Shown one piece after another: positions 53,435 through 62,822 of a stretch of DNA of 64,000 nucleotides. How positions within the stretch are numbered: position 1 is the stretch's first letter; each line of letters begins with the position of its first letter. The DNA lies in the NCBI RefSeq assembly GCF_000281715.2, contig NZ_CP124576.1, forward strand, positions 3,603,501-3,667,500, given 5' to 3'. The position numbers were made by a program, and so were the translations under genes. This stretch comes from Sphingobium sp. AP49. GTDB taxonomy: Bacteria; Pseudomonadota; Alphaproteobacteria; Sphingomonadales; Sphingomonadaceae. Under the pieces are notes generated by a model. That model searched no databases. It had not been told where the DNA came from and saw only the letters and a list, made by a program, of their open reading frames with translations.

Positions 53435-54478
53435 TCAAACCGTTCGCCGCTTCGGGGCGAAGAGGAAATAATCATAAGCGGCGCGTGCCGCCTCCGCCAT
53501 GATCCGGTCGCGCGACACATGGCCCCTGCTGTCTTTCATCACAAAGACCGTGATGGCAAATCGGCGCCCGTCCGGCAGGTTGATGATACCGACATCATTG
53601 CCGATACCGTTGAGCGATCCGGTCTTGTGCGCAATCGCGGTACCGGGCGGCAACATGCCGGCCAGACGGGCCTTGCCGGTCTGGCAATGGCCCATGATGG
53701 TGAAGAGCAACTGGGTGCTTTCCGGTTTCAGCGCCCGGCCCGCCTCATAGGCGGCGAGCAGCGCCGTCATCGCCAGCGGGGTCGCCGTATCGCGCGGATC
53801 GAGCATGAAATCCATGTTCGGCAAATCGCGCACGTCGCGCTGCTGGATCAGGGGATCGGCCCGGCGAGCGGCATCCGCATTCTGACGGAATGTGCCGGTC
53901 AGCGGATGGATACCCATGGCGCGATAGAGAAGATGCGCGGTGTCGCTGTCGACGCGCAGGCCATGCACGCCCAGCGCTGCAACCCAGTCATTGACCGCCT
54001 GTGGCCCGCCCGCGCGCGCGACCAGCACATCGGTCGCATTATTGTCGCTGCGCGTCAGCATCAGATCCAGCAGCTGGCTGACCGGCAGAGTGCTCCCCGG
54101 CCGCGAGAACATCCACGCAATGCCGCCTTCGCTGGCCAGTGCCGGGTCCAGCGCAAGCCGGTCGTCCAGACGCAGGCTGCCCGCGTCGACCAGCGACAGG
54201 ATCTTGCCGGCCACCGCAACCTTATAGGCGCTGGCCATGGGAAACAGCGTATCGCCGTTACGCGCCTGAATCTCGCCGGTCTGCAGGTCCATCGCCGCGA
54301 TGCCGACGGTACCATCCGACAAGGCGGCGAAACGATCAAACTCCGCCAGGAGATGCGCCTCCGCCGTCAACTGTACCGGCGGCCGCGGCGGCGGACCAAA
54401 GGCATCGGCACTGGGCAGAGGGGCCAGGAACAGGCCAAGGGCAGCGGCGATGACGCTCATGTCACGATAGGTCGGCAT
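53435..54478 (-). CDS. Class A beta-lactamase-like serine hydrolase
   Basis: 347 residues, with a signal peptide (VIAAALGLFLAPLPSADA-FG). Motifs in order: S83-A-Y-K86 (SxxK), S144-D-N (SDN) and K285-T-G (KTG), with RDTATP at 229-234. In class A enzymes the general base Glu166 lies 12 residues before this RDT; here that place is R217 (D218 next), and N221 fits Asn170. The enzyme may hydrolyse beta-lactams poorly or bind other substrates, or use an alternative base. Length is a little above TEM. No regulator is adjacent. Confidence 0.8.
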   Translation of the reverse strand: MPTYRDMSVIAAALGLFLAPLPSADAFGPPPRPPVQLTAEAHLLAEFDRFAALSDGTVGIAAMDLQTGEIQARNGDTLFPMASAYKVAVAGKILSLVDAGSLRLDDRLALDPALASEGGIAWMFSRPGSTLPVSQLLDLMLTRSDNNATDVLVARAGGPQAVNDWVAALGVHGLRVDSDTAHLLYRAMGIHPLTGTFRQNADAARRADPLIQQRDVRDLPNMDFMLDPRDTATPLAMTALLAAYEAGRALKPESTQLLFTIMGHCQTGKARLAGMLPPGTAIAHKTGSLNGIGNDVGIINLPDGRRFAITVFVMKDSRGHVSRDRIMAEAARAAYDYFLFAPKRRTV

Positions 54479-54600
54479 GGGGGTTTCTCTCGCCGATCAC
54501 CCGTCGGTAGGCAAGATGTTTGATCGCAATTCCATCCACTTCACCGCGCATCGGGCTGGGCGGTTGACGCCTCCGGCCGGCCGGTTCATCACCGCCAGCC

Positions 54601-55293
54601 ATGAGCAATATCATCAAGCTGCACGAAAGCTGGCGCACCCCGCTGCTCGACCAGTTCGCAAGCCCCCACATGCAAGGACTGAAGCATTTCCTCGAGCAGG
54701 AGAAGGCGAGCGGCAAGCATATCTTTCCCAAGGGTAGCGAATATTTCCGCGCACTCGACCTGACCCCGCTCGACGAGGTCAAGGTCGTGATATTGGGCCA
54801 GGACCCCTATCATGGCGAAGGTCAGGCCCATGGCCTGTGCTTTTCGGTGCAGCCTGGCGTGCGTACGCCCCCATCGCTGGTCAATATCTATAAGGAAATG
54901 GAGGCGGACCTCGGCCTGCCCCGCCCGCGCCACGGCTTTCTGGAGCATTGGGCGCGACAGGGGGTTTTGCTGCTCAACAGCGTGCTGACGGTCGAAATGG
55001 GCCGGGCCGCATCGCATCAGGGCAAGGGTTGGGAAATATTCACCGATGCCGTCGTGCGTCTGGTGGCCCAGAAGGAGGAGCCGGTCGTTTTCCTGTTGTG
55101 GGGCGCCTATGCGCAACGCAAGGCCGGCTTCGTCGATGCGCAACGGCATCTGGTGCTCAAGGCGGCCCACCCTTCCCCGCTGTCCGCGCATAACGGCTTC
55201 CTGGGGTGCCGCCATTTCTCTCAGGCCAATGATTTCCTGACGGCGAAGGGGCGTGGAGCAATCGACTGGCGCCTGCCGGAGCAAGTCGATTGA
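54601..55293 (+). CDS. ung: Uracil-DNA glycosylase (family 1)
   Basis: 230 residues. The catalytic water-activating loop is [18 protein letters not shown] (D68), followed by [21 protein letters not shown] and the substrate-binding HPSPLSAH. It removes uracil from DNA in base-excision repair. Start at 54601 ([10 protein letters not shown]). It overlaps the ATP-grasp gene by four bases. Confidence 0.97.
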   Translation: MSNIIKLHESWRTPLLDQFASPHMQGLKHFLEQEKASGKHIFPKGSEYFRALDLTPLDEVKVVILGQDPYHGEGQAHGLCFSVQPGVRTPPSLVNIYKEMEADLGLPRPRHGFLEHWARQGVLLLNSVLTVEMGRAASHQGKGWEIFTDAVVRLVAQKEEPVVFLLWGAYAQRKAGFVDAQRHLVLKAAHPSPLSAHNGFLGCRHFSQANDFLTAKGRGAIDWRLPEQVD

Positions 55294-56366
55294 GCGGGCC
55301 GGCCGTCGCCCTGTTATATCAGGCATTGCCACCGCCCGTCATCGATGGACTGCGCAAGGATGCCAAGCCTGGCGGCTATTCGGACGGCGGCGCCGATATC
55401 GGCTTTGCCCTGTCGCGCCATGGCGTGCGCGTGGTCACGCCCACCCCCTCCCCCGACCCGTCGCTGCCACTGCAATGGGTCTTTCCCGACACGGCTGAAG
55501 GCATTGCCGCCGCGATGGCAGCAGGCGCCGACACCGTCTGGGCCAATACCGTGCTGTTCGAGGGGCATCCGATCGCGGCGGTCCTCGGCAAGGTTGCGAT
55601 CGTCGGTCAGACGCCGACGGCGACCCAACAATATGACGACAAGTTCGCGACCAACCGCATGCTGGAACAGGCCGGCCTGCCCGTGGCACGCGGCTTCCTG
55701 GTCGCGGACAGGGCCAGCGATGGGGTCTTCCCATTGGCGGATGTCGCAGCCGCCCTGCTGGACCATGGCCTTCCCTTCCCGCTGATCGTCAAACCCGTGC
55801 GCGGGCGCGGCAGCCAGGGCGTGACGCTGGTCCATGACCTTGCCATGCTGCACGTTGCGGCGCGCAGCCTGCTGGACCGGGCGACCTTCGGCAATGTGCT
55901 GATGATCGAGGAATATCTGGATGGGGAGGAAATGACCGTCACGGTCATGCCCCCTGCCTCTCCCCGGCCTGCGGGGACCGTGGGATCAGGCCATTGGCCA
56001 TTGCGGCCTGTGCTGCGGTTCAATCAGCATGACGGCGTCGCGCCCTATAATGGCGATGTCGCGGTCGTGGAAAACAGCATTGCGATCACCGCAGATCGGC
56101 TGCACGCGCCGGCGGTTCAGGCGATGCTGGACGCCTGCGTCCAGGCCGCCCAGCTGGTGCAATCGCGCGCGGCGATCCGGATCGATTGCCGCGCGGGCAC
56201 GGACGGCCGGTTCAAGCTGTTCGACCTCAACATGAAGCCGAACATGACCGGCCCCGGCCGACCGGGCCGCGACAATCAGGATTGCCTGTCCGCCATCGCC
56301 GCCCGTGCCGAGGGATGGCAATATGCCGACCTGTTGCGATCCATGCTGGCGGCCGCCTGGCGATAG
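55290..56366 (+). CDS. ATP-grasp protein related to D-Ala-D-Ala ligase
   Basis: 358 residues. The central part has the ATP-grasp fold ([76 protein letters not shown]). The D-Ala-D-Ala ligase superfamily forms amide or peptide bonds with ATP. The natural substrate is not clear, and length matches the ligases. The likely start is a TTG at 55290 overlapping the ung stop (55291-55293), so translation should be coupled. A strong hairpin follows the stop. Confidence 0.8.
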   Translation: MSGPAVALLYQALPPPVIDGLRKDAKPGGYSDGGADIGFALSRHGVRVVTPTPSPDPSLPLQWVFPDTAEGIAAAMAAGADTVWANTVLFEGHPIAAVLGKVAIVGQTPTATQQYDDKFATNRMLEQAGLPVARGFLVADRASDGVFPLADVAAALLDHGLPFPLIVKPVRGRGSQGVTLVHDLAMLHVAARSLLDRATFGNVLMIEEYLDGEEMTVTVMPPASPRPAGTVGSGHWPLRPVLRFNQHDGVAPYNGDVAVVENSIAITADRLHAPAVQAMLDACVQAAQLVQSRAAIRIDCRAGTDGRFKLFDLNMKPNMTGPGRPGRDNQDCLSAIAARAEGWQYADLLRSMLAAAWR

Positions 56367-56397
56367 GCGCGCGGCAGCCAGTCATCCCGCAATAAGC

Positions 56398-56430
56398 GAG
56401 GCCCGGTCCTGCTTGCGCAGGCCGGGCCTC
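56398..56430. terminator. Terminator between ATP-grasp gene and rpoZ
   Basis: GAGGCCCGG (56398-56406) and CCGGGCCTC (56422-56430) with an inner CCTGC/GCAGG stem and one bulged T. It lies between convergent genes and can serve both. Confidence 0.75.
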
Positions 56431-56458
56431 ATTCCCTCTCCAAACCGATTAGGGGCGA

Positions 56459-56803
56459 TCAGCCGTCGTAGTCGCCGCCGATATTCTGGTTACGCGGCGG
56501 CGCGGCGGCGGTCAGGCGCAGAGCCTCTGCCGACTGCGCGATCGAGCCGATCTCATCCGGGGTGTCGTCATCATCGATCTGCACCTTCTGCAGCGAGGCG
56601 ACGACCGAATCATGCAGATCAGCCGGCAGAACGGTTTCTTCGGCGATTTCGCGCAGAGCGACGACCGGGTTCTTATCGCGATCGCGGTCGAGCGTCAGCT
56701 CTGCGCCGCCGGAAATTTCACGCGCGCGCTGAGCGGCGAGCAGAACGAGATCGAAACGGTTGGTAACCTTGTCGACGCAATCTTCGACGGTGACACGGGC
56801 CAA
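56459..56803 (-). CDS. rpoZ: RNA polymerase omega subunit
   Basis: 114 residues. It starts (TTG) [20 protein letters not shown], then [38 protein letters not shown], the RpoZ signature. The C-terminal tail is acidic ([12 protein letters not shown]). Omega helps assemble RNA polymerase and binds ppGpp. The TTG at 56803 is preferred because AGGAGG lies 5 bases upstream. The longer open frame to 57427 crosses another gene and is not real. Confidence 0.93.
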   Translation of the reverse strand: MARVTVEDCVDKVTNRFDLVLLAAQRAREISGGAELTLDRDRDKNPVVALREIAEETVLPADLHDSVVASLQKVQIDDDDTPDEIGSIAQSAEALRLTAAAPPRNQNIGGDYDG

Positions 56804-56890
56804 ACGGGCCTCCTGAAAAATCAATAGGGAATCTTGATTTCGCCGCCTAGCAGCGTCGATCTGGCGAGTCAATGAAAAGCCCATAAAGCC

Positions 56891-58120
56891 ATGGCAAGCC
56901 AGCGCGAATCGCGGCATGAACAGGGCATGGCGACACGACAGCATGAAGCCCCGGCCAGACCGATCACCGTGACGCTTGATGGCAACGAACTGACGGTGAT
57001 CGAAGAGGCTGCGGCCCTGCGCGTGACATTGATCGACCTGATCGACGGCGCGCGCGCCAGCGTGAAGCTCTATTATTATATTTTCGCGGATGACGAGAGC
57101 GGGCGACTGGTGTGCGAGCGGCTGGTTGCTGCGCGCGCACGCGGCGTCGCCGTGACCGTGATGATCGACGCCTTCGGGTCGAGCGACACTCCCGACAGCC
57201 TGTTTGCCCCGCTGGTTGCTGCGGGTGGGCGGTTCGCCCGGTTCGGTACCAGGCGATCGACACGCTACCTGATCCGCAACCATCAGAAGATTGCCCTGGC
57301 CGACGATGCTCGGCTGCTGATCGGCGGCTTCAATGTCGAAAACGGCTATTTCGGCATCCCGGCGGACGATTGCTGGCGCGACCTGGGGCTGTTGATAGCC
57401 GGCCCGCAGGCCAAGGCGATGGCACACTGGTACGGTCAGCTATGGCGCTGGGTATCGAGCAAGGGCCAGCGTTTCCGCAGTTTAAGAGCAATGGTGCGGC
57501 ATTGGCATCCGTCCGCCCAGCATGGCCCGGCCGAACCGTTCCGCTGGCTGATCGGCGGCCCGACCCGACGCCTGAGCCCCTGGGCACAGGTGGTGAAACA
57601 TGATCTGGAACAGGCGCAGCGGCTCGACATGGTCGAAGCCTATTTCTCGCCGGGCCGCGGCATGTTGAAGCGGATCGCGCGGGCCGCACGACGCGGCGGC
57701 GCCCGCATCATCCTGCCCGCCCTGTCGGACAATGGTGCGACCGTGGCGGCAGCCCGGCTGCTCTACGGCCCGCTGCTCACGCGCGGTACCGACATCCTGG
57801 AATATCAGCCCTGCAAGTTGCACATGAAGCTGATCATCATCGACAACGCAGTCTATATCGGATCAGCCAATTTCGACATGCGCAGCCTGTTCCTCAACCT
57901 GGAACTGATGCTGCGGGTGGAAGACCAGGCCTTTGCCGAGGCGATGCGGGACTTTGTCGGACGCTGCGCACGTGACAGCCGTCAAATCACGCTGGAAGAG
58001 CATCGCGCCAGCCGGACCCTGCTGACGCTGACCAAGCAATGGATCAGCTATCTGCTGGTCGGCGTGCTCGACTATACCGTGACCCGCCGATTGAACTTTC
58101 GCAATCCGGACGCCGACTGA
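56891..58120 (+). CDS. Phospholipase D family protein (cardiolipin-synthase-like)
   Basis: 409 residues. Two HKD motifs are present: [20 protein letters not shown] (first HxK) and [20 protein letters not shown] (second), in the spacing of the phospholipase D superfamily. The N-terminal part is soluble and no clear membrane helix is seen, although [14 protein letters not shown] near the C-terminus is hydrophobic. Members join or cleave phosphatidyl groups; the bacterial cardiolipin synthase ClsB/C types are similar in size. The ATG at 56891 is used; another at 56927 is possible. Confidence 0.86.
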   Translation: MASQRESRHEQGMATRQHEAPARPITVTLDGNELTVIEEAAALRVTLIDLIDGARASVKLYYYIFADDESGRLVCERLVAARARGVAVTVMIDAFGSSDTPDSLFAPLVAAGGRFARFGTRRSTRYLIRNHQKIALADDARLLIGGFNVENGYFGIPADDCWRDLGLLIAGPQAKAMAHWYGQLWRWVSSKGQRFRSLRAMVRHWHPSAQHGPAEPFRWLIGGPTRRLSPWAQVVKHDLEQAQRLDMVEAYFSPGRGMLKRIARAARRGGARIILPALSDNGATVAAARLLYGPLLTRGTDILEYQPCKLHMKLIIIDNAVYIGSANFDMRSLFLNLELMLRVEDQAFAEAMRDFVGRCARDSRQITLEEHRASRTLLTLTKQWISYLLVGVLDYTVTRRLNFRNPDAD

Positions 58121-58264
58121 AAAAAAGCGCCTCTTTCCAGCCTGAGCGTCCCGTCCAGACTGAAAAAGACCTGGACATAAGGCCGGTCCATCCAAGCAGG
58201 GGAGGCAGATTAAGTTTACATATGACCCGGAGCATGATTCCCTGCCTCGGACGAGAGAGGTCGA

Positions 58265-58774
58265 ATGCGGGACAGCCTGATCAGTCTGGACGAAAATCAG
58301 CGGGCATGCCTGCGACTGGTCGCGCAAGGTTATACGTCCAAGCAGATTGCGCAGCGCATGTCGCTGACGCCGGGCACCGTGGATCAATATGTCTATCGCG
58401 CCACCGTCGCCCTAGGCGCCAGGGACCGCCGCGAAGCAGCCCGCATGCTGGCCGAGGCCGAGAAAGCGGGCACATTAAACCTATTTGAATTAAAACCGGA
58501 CCGGCTTGTCGAGAACGGCGACGATGCGGAAAAGGGGGCATCGGCTCAATCGAGCCCGATCCTGGACGATCCTGACCAGGCCGGCGGATCAAGGCGATAC
58601 ATCGCCCGAGTTCGCAGGCTTATCACGAACATCCTGGCCACCATCGGGGGAGAACCGCATGGGCTGAACGAATGGCAGGTCCTGATCGCAATCTTCAGGG
58701 TTGCGCTCTGGGCAGGGGGAACCCTGGCAGCGCTGATTACCATCGGCTACTGGCTGAACCATCTCTTCCGCTGA
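58265..58774 (+). CDS. LuxR-type HTH protein with C-terminal membrane helix
   Basis: 169 residues. Residues about 8-65 are a LuxR/FixJ-type helix-turn-helix (SLDENQRACLRLVAQGYTSK, then IAQRMSLTPGTVDQYVYRAT). A charged linker follows, then one C-terminal membrane helix (about 143-165: QVLIAIFRVALWAGGTLAAL). So it is a membrane-tethered DNA-binding protein without a receiver domain. GAGAGG precedes the start. It heads a four-gene rightward run. Possible regulated proteolysis or direct membrane sensing; no target known. Confidence 0.82.
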   Translation: MRDSLISLDENQRACLRLVAQGYTSKQIAQRMSLTPGTVDQYVYRATVALGARDRREAARMLAEAEKAGTLNLFELKPDRLVENGDDAEKGASAQSSPILDDPDQAGGSRRYIARVRRLITNILATIGGEPHGLNEWQVLIAIFRVALWAGGTLAALITIGYWLNHLFR

Positions 58775-58838
58775 TGTTCTTTCCGAACAGTCCAAATCGC
58801 ATGATGGGCCGGCAAGGGCGGCCCAGGGGAGCATAGAC

Positions 58839-59222
58839 ATGTCCAACGCACGTCGGGCGGAACGCGCCGCGAAGAATGAATTGCAGCTTTCGGACGATGC
58901 ATTTTTCAATCTCAGCGGCCAGGTCCGCGACGCCTATGTCAAGCTGGACGACATGCTGTCGCACACGCTGCGGATGAGCGCAGACATGATCGACACCGCC
59001 CGGACGATCGGCCTGGCGCCGGAACAGGGCCAAAAACTGTTCCAGCGTTTTCATGGCTGCCTCGACACCATGATGCAAAGCCGCGAACAGTTGCTCGGCG
59101 CCCATCTGGAAGCGACCCGCATTCGCATGCGGACCAACCAGGCCGAACGCGCGGACGGCTGCTACGGCCCCTGGAACGCGCTCGACGATGGCCAGGGTGA
59201 CGCCCTGCGCCTCGTCGCCTGA
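58839..59222 (+). CDS. Small alpha-helical hypothetical protein
   Basis: 127 residues. It begins MSNARRAERAAKNELQLSDD and is mostly predicted helix (LDDMLSHTLRMSADMIDTAR, LFQRFHGCLDTMMQSREQLL) with a glutamine/arginine-rich end. No signal peptide or membrane helix. AGGGGAGCAT precedes the start. It is transcribed with the membrane LuxR gene (64-base gap). Family not recognised; it could be a partner that binds the membrane regulator. Confidence 0.65.
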   Translation: MSNARRAERAAKNELQLSDDAFFNLSGQVRDAYVKLDDMLSHTLRMSADMIDTARTIGLAPEQGQKLFQRFHGCLDTMMQSREQLLGAHLEATRIRMRTNQAERADGCYGPWNALDDGQGDALRLVA

Positions 59223-59259
59223 CCGGACCGCAGCCTCAACCGGATCATAATTCAGCACC

Positions 59260-59673
59260 ATGGAAATCTATCTCGCCTATTCCGTCGCGCTGTTGGCGAC
59301 ATCCATCTTCGTCGTCCGTCATGGCGGACCAGCGGGGCGATGGAGTGTGGCGGGCATATGGGCCGGGTTCATCCTGGCCCAGACTGCGGTGCTGACGGTC
59401 CGTCCAGAGGCTGCGCTTATCCGGACGATACTCGCCATCGAATGCGCCTCGCTACTGCTCAAGATCATCATTGCGCTACGCAGCACTCGTCGCTGGCCCA
59501 TCATCATTGCCGCGCTTCAGTTGAACGTGACGGCCGTCCAGCTCGCGGTCATCCTCTCACCAGCCTATCTGACCAAATTCTTCTACGCCATGTCTACGGT
59601 GTGGGCGATTCCGGTTCTGATGGTGATGGCGATGGGCACGCAACTGGACAGAAAACAGGCGTTTCCCGCCTGA
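59260..59673 (+). CDS. Small four-helix membrane protein
   Basis: 137 residues with about four hydrophobic helices (MEIYLAYSVALLATSIFVVR, AGIWAGFILAQTAVLTV, IIIAALQLNVTAVQLAVILS, TVWAIPVLMVMAMGTQ). It ends KQAFPA. No enzyme motif is visible. It is the third gene of the rightward cluster between the helical protein and the Phd-PAS protein. Possibly the sensor or channel unit of this cluster, by position only. Confidence 0.65.
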   Translation: MEIYLAYSVALLATSIFVVRHGGPAGRWSVAGIWAGFILAQTAVLTVRPEAALIRTILAIECASLLLKIIIALRSTRRWPIIIAALQLNVTAVQLAVILSPAYLTKFFYAMSTVWAIPVLMVMAMGTQLDRKQAFPA

Positions 59674-59744
59674 AAACAGGATGTTCCGATGCAGGAAATA
59701 TCGTCGCCCCACCCCAATCTGCTGACCGACCGGGAGAGCCGGCT

Positions 59745-60779
59745 GTGAAGATGAATCCGAAACGGCGAGAGCCGCTGACACCGCCCGCCACGACGAACAG
59801 CGCCTGTCCGCTCCATGCGTCCGGCCAGGGTGAGCCCGGAAGCGACGGCACGCGCGCGCCCCTTCCCGAGATTATCGAAGAACCTGTGGTCACCGCTGCG
59901 GATTTCGTGCGCGGCTTTTCCGAATGCCGCGACCTGGCCACCAAGGTGCCGGTCTACGTCACCCATCATGGCCGCCCTACCCATGTCCTGCTGAGCGTCG
60001 ACGCATTCCGCACGCTCAGGGAGACCTCTGCCCATTCCGGTCAGAAAAGCACCAACGAACGGCTCTATGCCCTGGCCGACTGGGTCGATCAGGCGGTCAT
60101 CATCTGCGATCAGGATATGCGCGTGGTTTTCGTCAACCGGGTCGCGCGTGCCATTTCCAGGCGGGTGAACGGCGACATGGCGGGCCATTTGCTGACCGTC
60201 GCGCTGCCCGAAATCACGGGCAGCCTGATGGAGGTGCACATCCGCCGCACCATCACCGGCGGAGAACCGAGCGCAGCGGATATCCCGTCGCCCTTCGCCG
60301 ACGGCGCCTGGCTGCGCCTGCAAAGCTTCCCGCTGGGCCACTCCACGGTCGTGATGTTTCGCGACATTACCGAAGACGTCCAGCGCCATCGCATGGCAGA
60401 TGCCAAGGCGGCCCTGATCGACGCCATGACGGCGCAAGGCGATATCGGCTATGTCCGACTGTCTCCACGCGGCGCGATCGAGAAGATCGGTGCCGCATTT
60501 TCGGACATTGTGTGCCTGCCAGGCGAACGACTGACCGGCATATTGATGGCCGACCTCATCATCACCGGCCAGCGGGCAGCGTTTCGTGAGTCCCTGGAAC
60601 AGGCCATGCAAGGCCAGGGCGCGCAGTGCATCAACGCCAGTTTCTTGAACAATCGCGGCGAAATCGTGCCGGCCAAGATATCGATCGTGCCGTTGCAGGG
60701 CGCTTACGGAATGGAGGGGGCCGTGATCCTGACCACCCTGCTGGATAGCCCGGGGACGTCCGCCCTGGGCGCAGCCTGA
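59745..60779 (+). CDS. Phd-like antitoxin domain fused to two PAS domains
   Basis: About 344 residues. A low-complexity start (residues 1-45) is followed by a Phd/YefM-like region (about 47-95: VTAADFVRGFSECRDLATKV, PVYVTHHGRPTHVLLSVDAF) and two PAS folds (about 103-215 and 222-335; first PAS ALADWVDQAVIICDQDMRVV, ending TVVMFRDITEDVQRHR). No kinase, GGDEF or HTH output domain is seen after the PAS domains; the Phd part would be the DNA-binding output. The GTG at 59745 has GGGAG 8 bases before; an ATG at 59751 is also possible. Last gene of the cluster. Confidence 0.8.
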   Translation: MKMNPKRREPLTPPATTNSACPLHASGQGEPGSDGTRAPLPEIIEEPVVTAADFVRGFSECRDLATKVPVYVTHHGRPTHVLLSVDAFRTLRETSAHSGQKSTNERLYALADWVDQAVIICDQDMRVVFVNRVARAISRRVNGDMAGHLLTVALPEITGSLMEVHIRRTITGGEPSAADIPSPFADGAWLRLQSFPLGHSTVVMFRDITEDVQRHRMADAKAALIDAMTAQGDIGYVRLSPRGAIEKIGAAFSDIVCLPGERLTGILMADLIITGQRAAFRESLEQAMQGQGAQCINASFLNNRGEIVPAKISIVPLQGAYGMEGAVILTTLLDSPGTSALGAA

Positions 60780-60818
60780 TCCGACGATGTAGTCGCACAA
60801 CGTCCGGCCGGGATTTTT

Positions 60819-60848
60819 GAGGAGGTAGCCCAGCAGGGCTTCCTCCTC
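60819..60848 (+). terminator. Hairpin after the Phd-PAS gene
   Basis: GAGGAGG (60819-60825) pairs with CCTCCTC (60842-60848), and AGCCC pairs with GGGCT around a 4-base loop AGCA. It follows the Phd-PAS stop by 39 bases and likely ends that transcript, though no strong T-run follows. Confidence 0.6.
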
Positions 60849-60947
60849 CCTTGCCCGGCCCCGCCCCTTTCTGCACAGTCGCGCCGCCCGTTCGGGCCGA
60901 TAAAGGGGGCGCCGCCCGGCGCCATGCAAGCAGAACAAGGAAACATC

Positions 60948-62381
60948 ATGCCATCCCGCTACGCCAGAGCCGCTCTTTCAACCGTCGCGCTGATCGCCGT
61001 CGGCAGCGCATCGCTGCATGCCGCCACCCCGGCCGACACGCAGGCCCGTAGCGGCGAAGCGGCCTTCCGCGCGCTTTACAAGGAACTGGTCGAAACCGAT
61101 TCCAGCTGGCCCGAGGGCAGTTGCACCGTCGCGGCCGAGCAAATCGCCGCACGACTGAAATCGGGCGGCTATGCCGATAGCGATGTCGCCCTGGTGGTTG
61201 ACCCAACCCATCCCAAGGAAGGCAATCTCACCGCCATCCTGCGCGGCTCGGATGCCAAGCTCCCCGCCCTGCTGCTGCTCGCCCATATCGATGTCGTCGC
61301 GGCCAAGCGCGCCGACTGGACCCGTGACCCGTTCACCCTGGTCGAGGAAGGCGGCTATTTCTACGGCCGGGGCACGTCCGACGACAAGGCGATGGCCGCC
61401 AGCTTCGCCGACGCCATGATCCGCTTCAAGCAGGAAGGCTATAAGCCCAAGCGCACGATCAAGCTGGCGCTGACCTGTGGCGAGGAGACCGAAAAAGCGC
61501 TGAACGGCGTCGAATATCTGCTGAAGACCAAGCCCGAGGCGATGGCAGCCGGATGGGCGCTCAATGAAGGCGGCGGCGGATCGCTGGACGAGACGGGCAA
61601 GCCGGTCAGCCATGGCGTGCAGGCGGGCGAGAAAGTCTATCAAGACTTCACCTTCACTGCGACCGCGCCGGGTGGCCACAGCTCGCGCCAGGAGCCGCAT
61701 TTCAATGCGATCGGCTGGATGGCCCAGGCCCTGGCCCATGTGAACGCCTATGATTTCCCGGTGAACCTGACCCCGGCGGCCAAGGCCTATTTCGGCGCGT
61801 CGGCGCCGCTCTATCCCAAGCTGTCGCAGCCGATGGCGGCGGTCGGCGCGGGCAAGGCGACCGAGGCGGACTATGCCGCCATTTCGGCCGCCAATCCGAG
61901 CTGGAACGCAACCCTGCGCACCACCTGCATCCCGACGCTGATCAATGGCGGCCATGCCCCCAATGCCCAGCCCCAGTCGGTGACGGCCAACGTCAATTGC
62001 CGCATCATCCCGGGTGAGGATGTTGAAGCGATCCGCGCGAAGCTGGCCGAAGTGGCGGGCGACGAAAAGGTCAAGGTGACGCTGGCCGATCCGCCGCAGC
62101 CCAAATCATCGGCGCCGCAGCTGACGCCACAGATCATGGCGCCGATCGAGGCGCTGACCAAGGAAATGTGGCCGGGCGTGCCGGTGATCCCGCGGCTGGC
62201 CACCGGGGCGACCGACGGGCGCTTCACCAATGCGGCGGGCATCCCCACCTATGGCGTGTCGGGCATGTTCGCCGACCCCGACGGTCAGGGCGTCCATGGC
62301 CTGAATGAACGCATCCGGGTCAAGTCGCTGCTCGACGGCCGCGCCTTCCTCTATCGACTGACCAAGGCCTATACGCAGTAA
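60948..62381 (+). CDS. M20-family metallopeptidase, exported
   Basis: 477 residues. Signal peptide (AALSTVALIAVGSASLHA-AT), then an M20/ArgE-like peptidase: LLLLAHIDVVAAKRADWTRD with the first metal His, GRGTSDDKAMAA with the bridging Asp, and LTCGEETEKALNGVEYL with the catalytic Glu pair. The dimerisation lid is about residues 215-340. It would cleave dipeptides or deacylate small amides in the periplasm. ATG at 60948 follows AAGGA; an in-frame ATG at 60924 is less likely. A strong terminator follows. Confidence 0.9.
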   Translation: MPSRYARAALSTVALIAVGSASLHAATPADTQARSGEAAFRALYKELVETDSSWPEGSCTVAAEQIAARLKSGGYADSDVALVVDPTHPKEGNLTAILRGSDAKLPALLLLAHIDVVAAKRADWTRDPFTLVEEGGYFYGRGTSDDKAMAASFADAMIRFKQEGYKPKRTIKLALTCGEETEKALNGVEYLLKTKPEAMAAGWALNEGGGGSLDETGKPVSHGVQAGEKVYQDFTFTATAPGGHSSRQEPHFNAIGWMAQALAHVNAYDFPVNLTPAAKAYFGASAPLYPKLSQPMAAVGAGKATEADYAAISAANPSWNATLRTTCIPTLINGGHAPNAQPQSVTANVNCRIIPGEDVEAIRAKLAEVAGDEKVKVTLADPPQPKSSAPQLTPQIMAPIEALTKEMWPGVPVIPRLATGATDGRFTNAAGIPTYGVSGMFADPDGQGVHGLNERIRVKSLLDGRAFLYRLTKAYTQ

Positions 62382-62389
62382 ATGGGAAA

Positions 62390-62420
62390 AGGGCTGGCCC
62401 GGAGGAACCGGGCCAGCCCT
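62390..62420 (+). terminator. Terminator after the M20 peptidase gene
   Basis: AGGGCTGGCCCGG (62390-62402) and CCGGGCCAGCCCT (62408-62420) with a 5-base loop, 9 bases after the stop. It may also end the convergent gene at 62430. Confidence 0.85.
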
Positions 62421-62429
62421 GCCTCTGGG

Positions 62430-62822
62430 TCAGCGGCCGTTACCGGCCAGAACCCGGACCTCGCCCACCGGATAGCCCTTCTCGGCCATTTCCTTGGCAT
62501 AATCGCCCCGGGCATCGGCCAGTTCGGTCCGATATTCTTCCCAGGCGTCGCGATTATCCTCCGCATCGCTGGAATGGCGCAGATCCTTGGTCAGTTCCTT
62601 GCGCGCCTCGGCCAGATCGGTCTGGTAGTTGAACCAGTAATCATTCTCGACGCCGGCGATCGGCGCCTGATAGGCTAGCTGGCTCTCGACGCTGGCCAGC
62701 TGTTCCTCATAGCTGACGGGTCCTTCGCCCAGGGCTGGCCCTCGCGGTTGGGGCTGCGCCATGGCGGCCAGCGGAGGCATGCCAAGCATGGCGACGGCGG
62801 TCAGAAGCTTCGAACGGTTCAT
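62430..62822 (-). CDS. Small exported hypothetical protein
   Basis: 130 residues. Signal peptide (LLTAVAMLGMPPLAAMA-QP), then a charged mature part with repeated Glu/Asp/Lys segments (WFNYQTDLAEARKELTKDLR, AWEEYRTELADARGDYAKEM) and a C-terminus EVRVLAGNGR. Likely helical and periplasmic. The ATG at 62822 follows a GAAGAGGAGAAG run upstream. Family not recognised. Confidence 0.7.
   Translation of the reverse strand: MNRSKLLTAVAMLGMPPLAAMAQPQPRGPALGEGPVSYEEQLASVESQLAYQAPIAGVENDYWFNYQTDLAEARKELTKDLRHSSDAEDNRDAWEEYRTELADARGDYAKEMAEKGYPVGEVRVLAGNGR

Noticed and set aside
56459..57427. A 322-codon minus-strand frame that includes rpoZ
   Set aside because: Only the last 114 codons are RpoZ; the rest is antisense to the phospholipase D gene. 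AGGAGG before TTG at 56803 marks the real start.
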